DNA of 64,000 nucleotides from Arthrobacter zhaoxinii (GCF_024385505.1 NZ_JANFLT010000003.1:62001-126000); one strand, 5' to 3'; shown: positions 16,437 to 26,800, numbered from the stretch's first letter. Translations and numbers: made by a program. The notes: generated from the letters alone by a model not told the origin.

Positions 16437-16457
16437 TAGACTCGAACACATGTTCGA
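16437..16457 (+). promoter_or_regulatory. -10 hexamer and LexA-type SOS box on the start codon
   Basis: TAGACT (16437-16442) precedes the ATG (16450) by seven bases, suggesting a leaderless mRNA. Overlapping the start is TCGAACACATGTTCGA (16442-16457), a perfect match to the actinobacterial/mycobacterial SOS box TCGAAC-N4-GTTCGA. Bound LexA would cover the transcription and translation start, so the HNH gene should be DNA-damage inducible. Confidence 0.75.
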
Positions 16458-18024
16458 ATATTCTCCGTCCGAAAGCCATCAGCGGACCGGCAGCCTGACT
16501 GCCGGCACCGCGCTGGTGAATGCGTGGGTAGAGGTACTCGCGGAGGACGCGGACGGCCTTCCCGACGGTGATCGAGAGCAGGTGGGGGAGCAGGACGGCG
16601 ACCTCATTGACCGGATCCGTGCCCTGGAGGAACTCAAAGCCGCAGCTGCTGCGGCGCAGGCTCGGGCAACTGCCTTGTTTGATGCTTCGCAACGCCGGAA
16701 GCAGGTCGAGGCCGGAGTGCGGCGTGAGGAACTGGGCCGCGGTGTTGCCTCCCAGATTGCCTTGGTACGGAGGGAATCGCCTAACCGCGGCGGGCGGCTG
16801 CTGGGCTTCGCGAAGGTGCTGACCTCCGAGATGCCGTGCACGCTGCAGGCCCTGACCTTGGGGAGGATCAGCGAGTGGCGGGCAACGCTGCTGGTCCGCG
16901 AAACCGCCTGCCTGAGCTTCGAGGGCCGGCGGCGGGTGGATGAAGAAGTCGCCGGAGATCCCGACGTCCTGGAAACCCTGGGAGACCGCCAAATCATTTC
17001 CCGAGCCAGAGGCGCCGCCTATCGGCTCGATCCGCGAGCAGCGGTCAAGCGTGCAGCCAAGGCTGAATCGGAGCGTTTTGTCTCCTGCCGTCCCGCACCG
17101 GACACCATGACCTATCTGACCGGACTCCTGCCCGTCGCCCAGGGGGTGGGCGTCTTTGCCGCGCTGTCCCGAGAAGCGGACCGGCTGCGTGCGTCCGGAG
17201 ACGGCCGGGGCCGGGGCCAGATTATGGCGGACACCCTCGTCGAGCGCGTCACCGGGCAGGCAGATGCAGAACGGATGAAGGTGGAAGTGCAGCTGGTGAT
17301 GTCGGACCGGACACTGCTGGGCGGAGACTCAGAGCCTGCCCTGGTCCCCGGATACGGCCCCGTTCCGGCCCAGTGGGCGAGGGATCTGATCAGGGGTCGT
17401 CGTCCCGGGCGGGAAGCCGGGCGGGATACCCGTGGCGCCAAACCGGAAGAGGGCCCAGGGCGGAAAACAAAGCAAGACGAGCAGGAAGAACGCTGGATCC
17501 GCCGGCTCTACACCGAACCGACTACCGGTCAATTAGTCGCAATGGATTCCCGGGCGCGCTTGTTCCCGGCTTCGCTGGGACGGTTTATTGCGGCACGCGA
17601 CCAGACCTGCCGAATGCCGTGGTGCGGGGCACCGATCCGGCATCTTGACCATATTCGTCCGCATCAGGACGGCGGTCCCACCAGCATGGTGAATGGGCAG
17701 GGACTCTGCGAGGCGTGCAACCAGGCCAAGGAAGCACCAGGCTGGAAAGCGCGAACGGCCGACCCTCCAGGGCAGAGCGGACCGCACACCGTTGAGACCA
17801 CCACCCCAACGGGGCACACCTATAGGTCTACCGCGCCGCCGCTGCCTGGAGCAGGAGCAGGAGCCGTATCCGGAGCCAGAGCCGGAACCGGTGTTGCGGA
17901 CAGGATGGGTACCGGTGCCGGTATTGAAGATCCGTCCAGCACGGGAACATGGCCGGTCAAACACACAGGATCTCCAACGACGCTCCTGGAAGGATGCATT
18001 GTGGACCTGATCTGGGCTGCGTGA
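16450..18024 (+). CDS. DUF222/13E12-family protein with HNH endonuclease domain
   Basis: The 524-residue protein has the alpha-helical DUF222 region (about residues 40-290, including LEELKAAAAAAQARATALF) and a C-terminal HNH nuclease domain near residues 387-430: RDQTCRMPWCGAPIRHLDHIRPHQDGGPTSMVNGQGLCEACNQAKE, condensed here to its key residues Cys-x4-Cys, His-Asp-His and Cys-x2-Cys. The remaining 90 residues are low-complexity Gly/Ala/Pro. Such 13E12 genes are multicopy in actinobacteria, and several in Mycobacterium are LexA-controlled. Its biological role is unproven. The ATG is fixed by the -10 hexamer and SOS box directly at the start. Confidence 0.88.
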   Translation: MFEYSPSESHQRTGSLTAGTALVNAWVEVLAEDADGLPDGDREQVGEQDGDLIDRIRALEELKAAAAAAQARATALFDASQRRKQVEAGVRREELGRGVASQIALVRRESPNRGGRLLGFAKVLTSEMPCTLQALTLGRISEWRATLLVRETACLSFEGRRRVDEEVAGDPDVLETLGDRQIISRARGAAYRLDPRAAVKRAAKAESERFVSCRPAPDTMTYLTGLLPVAQGVGVFAALSREADRLRASGDGRGRGQIMADTLVERVTGQADAERMKVEVQLVMSDRTLLGGDSEPALVPGYGPVPAQWARDLIRGRRPGREAGRDTRGAKPEEGPGRKTKQDEQEERWIRRLYTEPTTGQLVAMDSRARLFPASLGRFIAARDQTCRMPWCGAPIRHLDHIRPHQDGGPTSMVNGQGLCEACNQAKEAPGWKARTADPPGQSGPHTVETTTPTGHTYRSTAPPLPGAGAGAVSGARAGTGVADRMGTGAGIEDPSSTGTWPVKHTGSPTTLLEGCIVDLIWAA

Positions 18025-18142
18025 TGGGCGCCGTGGTGCAGGGAGTGTTCCGGCCAATGTGCCCTACCCGGGGTCTCCTGGATACCGCGCCGGCCATTCC
18101 GCTCAGTGCCGTCCATGATGAAAGACGTGCGGAAGCAAAACC

Positions 18143-18970
18143 CTACCGCCCGGCCAGCTCTGCAAGAATCCCGTCGGTAAAGGGAGGCCACACTTCCGCA
18201 GCCCAGGGACCGAAATCGCGGTCGGTGAGGCAGACCGCTGCAGCACGAGCTTCCGGATCCACCCAAAGGAAGGTTCCGGACTGGCCGAAGTGCCCGAACG
18301 TGGCCGGCGAGCTGTTGGCACCGGTCCAATGCGGAGACTTGTGGGCACGGATCTCGAAGCCGAGTCCCCAGTCGTTTTCCTTCTGCCGGCCGAAACCGGG
18401 AAGCACTCCGGCGAGACCGGGAAAGACCACATGCGTGGCCTCCGTGAGCCGGCCCGGATCGGTGAGTGTGGGAGCCTGCAGCTCCGCGGCAAACCGGCAC
18501 AGGTCTGCAGCCGTGGAGATACCACCGGCAGCAGGGGAGCCCTCCAGAGCGGTGGAAGACATACCCAGCGGTACCAGCACGCCTTCCTGCAGATATTCAC
18601 CGAACGATATGCCCGTTGCCTGCTCCAGCGTCTCGCCGAGTACCTCGAAACCCGCGTTGGAATACAGGCGCCGCGTGCCGGGGGGATAGCGGACCGTGCG
18701 CTCGCCGAAATCGTAGCCGCCGGAATGTGCGAGCAGATGCCGGACGGTGGAGCCCTCGGGACCCGCAGGCTGATCGAGCTCCAACGCGCCCTCGTCCAGG
18801 GACACCAGCACGGCATAGGCGCTCAGCAGCTTGGTGACGGAAGCCAGCGGAAAACGGCGGTCCTGCTCACCGGCGGTCCCCAGCATCTCGCCGCCGGCGG
18901 ACACGACGGCGGCAGCAGCATTGTCTACCGGCCAGGACTCGATTTTCTGCAGGCTTTTCACGGGCATCAT
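18143..18970 (-). CDS. Cytoplasmic serine hydrolase, beta-lactamase fold, end of ole operon
   Basis: The protein of 275 residues has SVTK (Ser44, Lys47), YSN in RRLYSNAGFEVLGE and HFGQSG as third motif, so all three active-site elements of the class C fold are present. It has no signal peptide, unlike its relative at 14562, and is shorter than most exported members, so a cytoplasmic esterase-type role is likely. Two ATG codons (18970 and 18967) lie directly after the oleD stop at 18972, so the gene is the last cistron of the ole operon. Whether it takes part in hydrocarbon synthesis is unknown. Confidence 0.82.
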   Translation of the reverse strand: MMPVKSLQKIESWPVDNAAAAVVSAGGEMLGTAGEQDRRFPLASVTKLLSAYAVLVSLDEGALELDQPAGPEGSTVRHLLAHSGGYDFGERTVRYPPGTRRLYSNAGFEVLGETLEQATGISFGEYLQEGVLVPLGMSSTALEGSPAAGGISTAADLCRFAAELQAPTLTDPGRLTEATHVVFPGLAGVLPGFGRQKENDWGLGFEIRAHKSPHWTGANSSPATFGHFGQSGTFLWVDPEARAAAVCLTDRDFGPWAAEVWPPFTDGILAELAGR

Positions 18971-18971
18971 C

Positions 18972-19973
18972 CTAGGAGATGGGGGAGTAGTGCCGGGCAA
19001 GCCGGAGCATGCCGTCTTCAATCGACACTTCCGGAGTCCAGTCCAGGACTTCACGGGTTTCACGCTGGTCAAACCAGTGCGACGTCGACAGCTGCTCGGC
19101 CAGGAAACGCGTCATGGGCGGTTCGTCGTGAACCAGACCGCGCCTCCCCGCCTTCAGCCAGACCCGTTCGATCAGGCTTCCGGCACCGCGGGCAACCCTG
19201 CCCGGAACGCTCCAGCCCGGTGCGGACACTCCCGTGGCCGCACAGATACCGGCAATCAGTTCGCCGACCGGACGCGGCTGGCCGTTGGTCACCACCAGGG
19301 CACGGCCGGACGCGGCATCCATCCGCTCCAGGCCGCGGACAATGGCAGCCGCCGCATTGTCGATATAGGTGGTGTCGATCAGGGCAGCACCGGCATCGAG
19401 CAGCGGAAGCCGCCCGGACCGGGCGCGGTCAATCACACGTTCGACCAGCTGCGTATCGCCCGGACCCCAGACAATGTGCGGCCGGATGGCAGCGACGCGG
19501 AACCCGGTGGAATTCAGCCCCAGCGCAATCAGCTCGGCCTCGGCCTTGGAGGCGGCATAAAAACCGCGGGCACGGGCCGGGTCCGCAGTGCCGGCACCTG
19601 CACCGGCAATCGGTTCACCGAAGTGCGCCACGGACGGAGAGGACACGAAGACGACGTCGCGGACGCCGGCAGCCTGTGCAGCCTGCAGCAGGACCTGCGT
19701 ACCGGTGATGTTGGTTTCCTCGAACTCCCGCCATTCGCCGGTGAAGGAGACCTTGGCGGCGAGATGAATCACCGCGTCCATCCCGTCGACGGCACGGGCG
19801 GCGGCAGCGGGATCGGCAACGGACCCGGCCACGGAGTCCCGGCCCGGAACTCCCGGCCGGCGCTGGAAGGTGCGGACCTTGTGGCCCTTGGCCTCCAGCA
19901 GGTCCGCAACGGCGCCGCCCAGCAGGCCGCTCGCTCCGGTAACCAGGACATTGCGCGGAGCCAGGGCACTCAC
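18972..19973 (-). CDS. oleD: OleD-like 2-alkyl-3-ketoalkanoate reductase
   Basis: This 333-residue extended short-chain dehydrogenase has the NAD(P) motif VLVTGASGLLGGAVADLL at the N-terminus and the catalytic Y-x3-K as YAASK, with the upstream Ser in VFVSSPSVAHFG. In olefin biosynthesis OleD reduces the beta-keto acid made by OleA to a beta-hydroxy acid. The assignment rests on position directly after oleA and oleBC. The GTG start overlaps the oleBC stop by 4 bp (GTGA), so it is translationally coupled. Confidence 0.88.
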   Translation of the reverse strand: MSALAPRNVLVTGASGLLGGAVADLLEAKGHKVRTFQRRPGVPGRDSVAGSVADPAAAARAVDGMDAVIHLAAKVSFTGEWREFEETNITGTQVLLQAAQAAGVRDVVFVSSPSVAHFGEPIAGAGAGTADPARARGFYAASKAEAELIALGLNSTGFRVAAIRPHIVWGPGDTQLVERVIDRARSGRLPLLDAGAALIDTTYIDNAAAAIVRGLERMDAASGRALVVTNGQPRPVGELIAGICAATGVSAPGWSVPGRVARGAGSLIERVWLKAGRRGLVHDEPPMTRFLAEQLSTSHWFDQRETREVLDWTPEVSIEDGMLRLARHYSPIS

Positions 19974-22597
19974 CGCTTGCCCTTACCCAGGCGCGGCACC
20001 GGACCGCCGGCGAGCAGGCGGGACGCCCAGCCGGCCAGTGCGGTGCGGTCGATCTTGGAATTGTGCCGGATGTCGGTGGGCATCTGCGGCAGCACGAGCA
20101 CTGCCGCCAGATCGAGCCCGACCAGCCCGGCCACGCGGGACCGCACGGCTGCGGTCAGCCTCGGAGACGCGGTTCCGGCCCGGCGTGCGGGGGGATCGGT
20201 CTCCACCACGGCCACGGGAACCTGCGCTCCGGCAGGTCCGACGCCGACCAGCGCCGCCCGGCCCACGCCGTCGACCGCCTCGGCAGCCTGTTCCGCGGCT
20301 ACCGGAGTCCGGATGCCGTCCGCCGTGGAGAGGATGTGGCCCAGGCGCCCCTCCACCCACAGCCGGCCGTCGTCGTCGAAATGCCCGACGTCGCCGGTGC
20401 GGTGCCAGCCGTCAATGGACGCACTGTGGCTCTCGGTGATCCAGAGCCGGTCGTAGCGGTCCTTGACGTGCGGGGCGCTGACCAGGATTTCGCCGGTACG
20501 GTTCGGGACGGTCAGCGGTTCGCTGCCCACGGACCCGTCCGGGAAGACTTCGGCAATGGCCACCTCGGCGCGGGACACCGCTGTGCCGACACAGACACCG
20601 TTGCCGGACCCGGCGGCACGGATGCCTTCGAGGCTGATGTCGGTGACGGGCAGCGCCTCGGTCATGCCGTACGGCGTGTGCAGGGACGCCTTCGGCACCA
20701 GGTCCTGCACCTGGGCCAGCAGCGGCTCGGCAATCGGTGCACCGGCCGAAAGCAGCAGTTCCACCTGGGCCAGCGCGGCCCGCTGCGGAGCGTCGAGCTC
20801 TCCGGAGGTCGCCAGCACATTCGTCAGCGCTGCGGGGGAGGCGAAGATCGTGGTGGCATCCACGGCCACCGCTGCATCGGCCAGGGCTGCGGCAGTGAGC
20901 GTGCGGGGCGAGGTGACGTCCATGTCCGGCGTCACCGACGTCGCGCCCAGCGCCGGTCCCAGCAGGGCAAACGGCGCGAAGCCGGCCACCAGGGAGGTTC
21001 CGGCACGCAGGTTATAGGTGTCCTTGATGGCATCACGCATGGCGGCCAGCTGCCGGTGCGTGTACACCACGCCCTTGGCCGGACCGGTGGATCCGGACGT
21101 GAAGAGCACGGCGGCGTCGGCATCGGGATCTGCGGGGTGCCAGGGCACCTCGGATCCGGCGCCGTCGGCGATGAGCTCCTCCACGGTGTGCTTCACGCCG
21201 AGCACCCGCCGGCGGGTCGGGGACAGCTCGGAAACACTGATCCGCGTGCCGGGCCAGCCGAAGGCCCGGGCGCCGATGAGCGCGCGGTCGATGCCGATCA
21301 GGAACGACGGTCCGGCACCCTTGATGGCCCGGCCGAGGCCCTTGGTGCCCAGCCCGGCGTCGGCCACCACAATCACGGCGTTCAGGCGCAGGCAGGCGTA
21401 GATCAGCGAGGTCAGTTCAATGCCGGGCGGCACCAGCAGGTTCACCCGGGTTCCCGGCCGCACACCGGCGGCCGCAAGTCCCGCGGCGAGGGCGTTCACG
21501 CGTTCGGCAAGCCCGGCCCAGGACAGGGTGCGCGGTCCGGCGGCCGCGCAGTCGCCGCCTAGCGGTGCCATGTCGACGACGGCGGGACTGGTATCGCCCG
21601 CACGCTCGTCCAGCTCGGCGAGCATGGGCCGGAACGGCTCAGTGCGCCGGAGCGCGGAATCCGCAGGCTTTTCGACGGCGGTCTGCAGCCAGGCGAAGAC
21701 GGGGGAGGCAATGTCGACGTCTTCGGGCAGCAGGTGCCCGGCGCCTTCGAACCGGTGCACGGAGGAGGCCGGCAGCCGCTCCAGCAGGTCGCGGAGGTAG
21801 CGGTCGGAGAAGACGGGATCTTTAGGTCCCCAGAGGACCAGCGAGGGAACATTTAGCCGGCGGATGCCCTCGGCGACGGAGTTCAGTGTGCGCCAGCTGG
21901 GGTGGGTCTCGACGGCGGGAATGTCGGCAACGAAGTTCGCGACCCCCTGCCGGCGGGCCGCGCCGCGGTACGGCAGCGCGAAGGCCTCCCGGACGGGAGC
22001 CGGCAGGGCAGGCTGCGCCAGGGAATGCGTGACCCGGATAAAGGCGTCGGTGCTGCGCGTGCCCCAGGGATGGACGGCCGGGTGCAGGGCCAGCTTCAGC
22101 GCCGGCGGCAGCGAGTAGCCGGCCGGGTGGACGGCGGTGTTGGTCAGTACGACGCCGGCGAGCTGGCGGCGGTGCCGCAGCGCCCAGCCCAGGGAGATCA
22201 GGCCGCCCCAGTCGTGACCCACGGTAACCACCGGGCCGGTGATCCCGAGCGCGTCCGTCAGGTTGCCGAGGTCGGTGATCCGGTCCTCGAGCCGCCGGAA
22301 GGCGCCGGTGCGTTCGGAGAAGCCCATATCCAGCTGGTCCACGGCCACCACGCGCCACGGCTTGTCGGCGGACGCTCCGGCGGCCAACAGGGTGCGCCAG
22401 AGGTAGGACCAGGTGGGGTTGCCGTGCACGCAGAGCAGGGTTCCGGCCGGTTCGACCCCGGCCGCGGCCAGGTCAGGGCCGTTGTCGAGCACATGCCACT
22501 TGCGGACCGTGCCCGGAAGCTCGACAGCGGCAGTGGAGGGAACGTGGACAAACGAGGACCAGGCGGGGGAAACGCCGGGCCAAAGCTCCTCTACCAC
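19970..22597 (-). CDS. oleBC: OleBC fusion: beta-lactone decarboxylase and beta-lactone synthetase
   Basis: The 875-residue protein joins two enzymes. The N-terminal alpha/beta hydrolase (about residues 1-310) has GNPTWSYLWR and an Asp nucleophile in VGHDWGGLISLG, like OleB and haloalkane dehalogenases, with a late His in GAGHLLPED. The C-terminal acyl-adenylate domain (about 330-875) carries FTSGSTGPAKGV, PYGMTEALPVTD and the C-terminal Lys in RHNSKIDRTAL, as in OleC. OleC closes the beta-hydroxy acid to a beta-lactone and OleB removes CO2 to give the cis-alkene. The fusion is typical of Micrococcus and Arthrobacter relatives. The start is the GTG at 22597, overlapping the end of oleA by 7 bp; a longer upstream frame only mirrors oleA. 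Confidence 0.92.
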   Translation of the reverse strand: MVEELWPGVSPAWSSFVHVPSTAAVELPGTVRKWHVLDNGPDLAAAGVEPAGTLLCVHGNPTWSYLWRTLLAAGASADKPWRVVAVDQLDMGFSERTGAFRRLEDRITDLGNLTDALGITGPVVTVGHDWGGLISLGWALRHRRQLAGVVLTNTAVHPAGYSLPPALKLALHPAVHPWGTRSTDAFIRVTHSLAQPALPAPVREAFALPYRGAARRQGVANFVADIPAVETHPSWRTLNSVAEGIRRLNVPSLVLWGPKDPVFSDRYLRDLLERLPASSVHRFEGAGHLLPEDVDIASPVFAWLQTAVEKPADSALRRTEPFRPMLAELDERAGDTSPAVVDMAPLGGDCAAAGPRTLSWAGLAERVNALAAGLAAAGVRPGTRVNLLVPPGIELTSLIYACLRLNAVIVVADAGLGTKGLGRAIKGAGPSFLIGIDRALIGARAFGWPGTRISVSELSPTRRRVLGVKHTVEELIADGAGSEVPWHPADPDADAAVLFTSGSTGPAKGVVYTHRQLAAMRDAIKDTYNLRAGTSLVAGFAPFALLGPALGATSVTPDMDVTSPRTLTAAALADAAVAVDATTIFASPAALTNVLATSGELDAPQRAALAQVELLLSAGAPIAEPLLAQVQDLVPKASLHTPYGMTEALPVTDISLEGIRAAGSGNGVCVGTAVSRAEVAIAEVFPDGSVGSEPLTVPNRTGEILVSAPHVKDRYDRLWITESHSASIDGWHRTGDVGHFDDDGRLWVEGRLGHILSTADGIRTPVAAEQAAEAVDGVGRAALVGVGPAGAQVPVAVVETDPPARRAGTASPRLTAAVRSRVAGLVGLDLAAVLVLPQMPTDIRHNSKIDRTALAGWASRLLAGGPVPRLGKGKR

Positions 22598-23679
22598 GCA
22601 ATCTCCATCATGGTGGTGTTCAGACCGGAGCCCACGCCCATGCACAGCACCCGGTCTCCGGGGTTCAGGGAACGGGATTCCTGGGCCAGGGTCATCGGCA
22701 GGGACGCCGGCCCCACATTGCCCCAGTTCGGAAACGTGATCGGCACCTTTTTGCGGTCCAGGTCCACTGCCTTGATGATGGCGTTGGTGTAGGAGTTGGA
22801 CACCTGGTGGGTCACGTAGCGGTCCATCCCGGTCCAGTCCCAGCCGTTGCCGTGGGCTTCGTGCCAGGCGTCGACGACGAGTTCCAGTCCGCCGTCCAGC
22901 AAACCCTTGGTGTCGGTGTACATGCCGTCGATGCCGCCCACGCACAGTTCGTGGTGCTGGGTGCCGGCACGCGAGACGCCGCCGAGGATGCGGTGCGAGC
23001 CCGGGTGCCGGTCGGCACGGCCGATGACGGCGGCCGCGGCGCCGGAGCCGAGGGTGAGGGTCGCGAATTCGCGCAGGTAGTCGTCGCGGGTGGAATCGGA
23101 GGCGTTCAGCCGATCGAACGTGGCTTCCTGCACGCCCTGGGAGTCCTCGCCCGCCACGATCAGGGCATAGTTGATCTGCCCGGAGTCGATCATGTTGGAC
23201 GCCAAGGTCATGCCGTTGACGAAGCCCAGGCAGGCGTTGGCCAGATCGAAGTTCATGGCGGAGGAGGGGAGCCCCAGGCCGTTGTGGATCTTGACGGCGA
23301 CGGAGGGTTCAAGGTTCCGGCGGGTCACGGAGGTGTTGATGAGCAGCCCGATTTCGGACGCCTCGACGCCGGCTTCGGCCAGGGCCTTGGCGCCGGCCTC
23401 GGTGGCGCCGTCGTCGAACGCGGTGCCGGCGGCCCACCACCGCCGCTCGCTCACGCCCGCCACCCGCTCGAGCATGCGCTTGGAGAGCCGCAGCCGCTTG
23501 AGCGAGGGCTCGAGGCGCTCGTCGAATTCACTGGAACTCATGACCACCGGGGCTTCAACGCTGTTCACGCTGAGGATGGCGGAGTTGGAGTGCTGGAAGT
23601 TGAAGTTCCCGGTCAAAATGCCTGCCTTGTCTGCTGCTGAACTTATCGCGCTGGCGGCCGCCGTGAAGCCTGCATCCAC
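22591..23679 (-). CDS. oleA: OleA thiolase-fold acyl-CoA condensing enzyme
   Basis: OleA joins two fatty acyl-CoAs head to head and releases a 2-alkyl-3-keto acid, starting long-chain olefin synthesis. The 362-residue protein resembles FabH: Cys150 in DLANACLGFVNGM, His in YVTHQVSNSYTN and Asn in FPNWGNVGPASLP form the active site, and GVSERRWW lies early in the chain. The GTG at 23679 is chosen because TATGAT lies eight bases upstream on the same strand, indicating a leaderless message; about 23 residues precede the family-typical GNFNFQHSN. It heads the ole operon. Confidence 0.92.
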   Translation of the reverse strand: MDAGFTAAASAISSAADKAGILTGNFNFQHSNSAILSVNSVEAPVVMSSSEFDERLEPSLKRLRLSKRMLERVAGVSERRWWAAGTAFDDGATEAGAKALAEAGVEASEIGLLINTSVTRRNLEPSVAVKIHNGLGLPSSAMNFDLANACLGFVNGMTLASNMIDSGQINYALIVAGEDSQGVQEATFDRLNASDSTRDDYLREFATLTLGSGAAAAVIGRADRHPGSHRILGGVSRAGTQHHELCVGGIDGMYTDTKGLLDGGLELVVDAWHEAHGNGWDWTGMDRYVTHQVSNSYTNAIIKAVDLDRKKVPITFPNWGNVGPASLPMTLAQESRSLNPGDRVLCMGVGSGLNTTMMEIAW

Positions 23680-23687
23680 GCCCTAAA

Positions 23688-23693
23688 ATCATA
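23688..23693 (-). promoter_or_regulatory. ole operon -10 hexamer
   Basis: TATGAT (23693-23688, minus strand) ends eight bases before the oleA GTG. It matches the leaderless arrangement of other genes in the window. No convincing -35 is visible. Confidence 0.5.
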
Positions 23694-23830
23694 TGACTCT
23701 TCTAGAAGCCTACTTACCGGCCCCGCGATTCCGGAGGCAAAAGCCGGATTACGCTCTCCGAGTAGAGCGGAATTTTGACGCTAACCGCGTAGATTTAAGG
23801 AATCAACCCCGGTAGGAGAGATTAACCCCC

Positions 23831-26800
23831 GTGCATCTGAAGACCCTGACCATGCGAGGATTCAAGTCCTTCGCATCGGCCACCACCTTTGAATTCGAAC
23901 CCGGTGTTACGGCGGTGGTTGGCCCCAACGGGTCCGGAAAATCCAACGTGGTGGATGCCCTGGCCTGGGTGATGGGCGAGCAGGGCGCCAAGACCCTGCG
24001 CGGCGGCAAAATGGAAGACGTTATTTTCGCCGGCACCTCCGGGGCCTCGGGCCGCGCGGCGCTGGGCCGGGCCCAGGTCTCGCTGACCATCGACAACGCC
24101 GACGGCGCGCTGCCGATCGAATACTCCGAGGTCACCATCTCGCGCACGCTGTTCCGTGCCGGCGGGTCCGAGTATGCCATCAACGGCAGCCCGTGCCGCC
24201 TGCTGGACATCCAGGAACTGCTTTCGGATTCCGGGCTGGGCCGCGAGATGCACGTCATCGTCGGCCAGGGGCAGCTGGACAAGGTGCTGCACGCCGGGGC
24301 GGAGGAGCGCCGCGGGTTCATCGAAGAGGCCGCGGGCATCCTGAAACACCGCCGGCGCAAGGAAAAAACGCTGCGCAAGCTCGACGCCATGCAGGCAAAC
24401 CTGGCCCGGGTGACGGATCTCACGGCGGAGCTCCGCCGCCAGCTCGGACCGCTGGGCAAGCAGGCCGCCGTCGCCCGCCGGGCCAAGACCGTGCAGCAGG
24501 ATGCCCGGGACGCCCGGTCACGCCTGCTGGCCGATGACCTGGCCACCCTGACTGCTGCCTGGCAGAAAGAGGCTGCGGACGAGAACGCCCTGAAGGCACG
24601 CCGGGCCGAGGTCGACGCCGCCGTTGCCGACGGGCGCCGGCGCCAGGCTGCGCTGGAGGCCCTGGCCGCCGAAGCGGCACCGCAGCTGAACAAAGCCCGC
24701 GACACCTGGTACGAGCTGTCCTCGCTGCAGGAGCGGTTCCGTTCCCTCGCCGCCCTCGCGGCCGAACGCGCCCGGTTGCTGGGCACGGCGGAACCGGACG
24801 CCGGCAGCGGACGGGACCCGGAACAGCTGCAGGCCTCGGCAGACCGGATCCGCGCCGAAGCGGCGGCCCTGGAAGCCGACATCGAAGACCGGCGGGCACG
24901 GCTTGAAGACGCCGTGGAGATCCGGGAGGCCGCCGAAGCGGACGCCGCCGCCGAAGAGAAGCGGTATGCCGGACTGCTGCGGGCTGCCGCGGACCGGCGC
25001 GAGGGCCTGGCCCGGCTGACCGGCTCGGTGGAAGCCGCCCGCTCACGGGTGGCCTCGTCCTGCTCCGAGGTGGGCAGGCTGCGGGCTTCGATCAGCGCCG
25101 CCGAGGAACGCCGTGCCCGTGCACAGGAGGAGTTCGAGAAGCTGGAAGGCTCCGCCGCCGGCGCCGAGGCGGGCGAAGCGGACCTGGATGCCGAGTACGA
25201 AGAAGCGCAGGCAGCTGCGGAGGAAGCCGAACGGGCGCTGCAGCAGCTGCAGCAGGCCCGGCAGGAAGCACTCCGGGAGGCGGAGAACCTGGCCGCCCGC
25301 CGGGAGGCGCTCGCCGTCGGCCTGGACCGGCGGAACGGTACTGCCTTCCTGCGGGAAGCCGGTCTGGACGGGGTGCTGGCGCCGCTGGCGGACCTGGTCA
25401 GCGTCAAGCCGGGTTATGAACGGACGGTCGCTGCAGCCCTGGGCACGGCAGCGGACGCCCTGGCCGCCGCGGACCTCGGCGCCGCCGCGCAGGCACTGCA
25501 GCACCTGAAGGACGCGGGGGAGGGACAGGCGGACCTGCTGCTGTCCGGGATGTCCGCCCCGGTCCGGGAGTTGCCCGCCGAGCTCCCGCCCGGCGCGGTG
25601 CCGGTGCTGTCCCTGGTGAGTGCCGATGCCACGGTGCAGGATGCGCTGAACGCGCTGCTGGGCTCTGCCGTCGCCGTAGCCGACCTGGAATCGGCCGTGA
25701 GCCTGCTGGCGGCCGCTCCGGATGCCACGGCAGTGACGGCCGACGGCGATGTCCTCACCGCGTTCAGCGTCCGCGGCGGATCCGTTTCGGCCCCGGGTTT
25801 GCTCGAAATCTCCGCAGCGGTGGAGGACACCGACGCCCGGCTGGCGGCGGCACGGACCCGTACGGAGGAAGCCGGAGCCGGCATCGGGGCTGCCGCCGCA
25901 CGGGTGAAGGCCTGCCGGGTACGGACGGACGCGGCGCTTGCGGCCCTGCACGAGTCCGATGCGCGGCTCGCTGCGGTTGCCGAACGGCTCGGCACCCTGG
26001 GCTCCGCCCTGCGCGCAGCCTCGGGGGAAGCTGAACGGCTTTCGTCCCTGATGGCGGCAGCCGAAGCCAACGTGGTGGCGGAAGAAGCGAACCTGGCCGC
26101 CGTAGCGGAGCGTCTGGCTGCCGCCGGCGAGGACCACCGACCCGACGAGGAACCGTCCGCCGACCGCCGGGACGCCCTGGCGCTCGCCGCAGCCTCCGCA
26201 CGCCGGGCCGAAACGGATGCCCGGCTCGGCCTGCGCTCGGCCGAGGAGCAGCTCAAGGCCGTCGCCGGCCGTGCCGAATCCCTCGAACGCGCCGCCCAGG
26301 CCGAACGCCGGGCCCGCGCTTCCGCCGCGGAACGGGCGCGGCGCCGGGCAGCGGAACATGCCCGGGCCGTGGCCGTCGGTGCGGCAGCGGACGCCGTGCT
26401 GGCCCACCTGCAGGTGTCCCTGGCGCTGGCGGCCGAGGAACGGACCCGGGCCGAGGAGACCCGGACCGCCCGGGACGCCGAACTGGCCGCCGTCCGCAGC
26501 GCGACCAATGAGGCCGCCGCCGAACTGGCCCGGCTCACGGATTCGGTTCACCGCGACGAGCTCGCCCGCGCACAGCAGCGCCTGCGGATCGAGGCACTGG
26601 AAACCCGCGCCCTGGAGGAGCTGGGCATAACGCCCGAGCACCTGGTGGCGAACTTCGGGCCGGACCAACCCGTTCCGGTACCGGCCGAGCCGGTCAGCGG
26701 CGACAAGTGGGCTGCCCTGCGGACCCCGGTGGACGAGGACGGCAATCCGCTCCTGGACGGCATCCCGTACGTGCGGGCAGAGCAGGAGAAACGGCTGAAA

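Noticed and set aside
16450-18024. 13E12 gene as an insertion sequence or intron
   Set aside because: No terminal inverted repeats or target-site duplication could be seen at either side.
18971-19072. Longer N-terminus for the ole-operon serine hydrolase
   Set aside because: It would overlap oleD by 100 bases; the ATG pair right after the oleD stop is the natural start.
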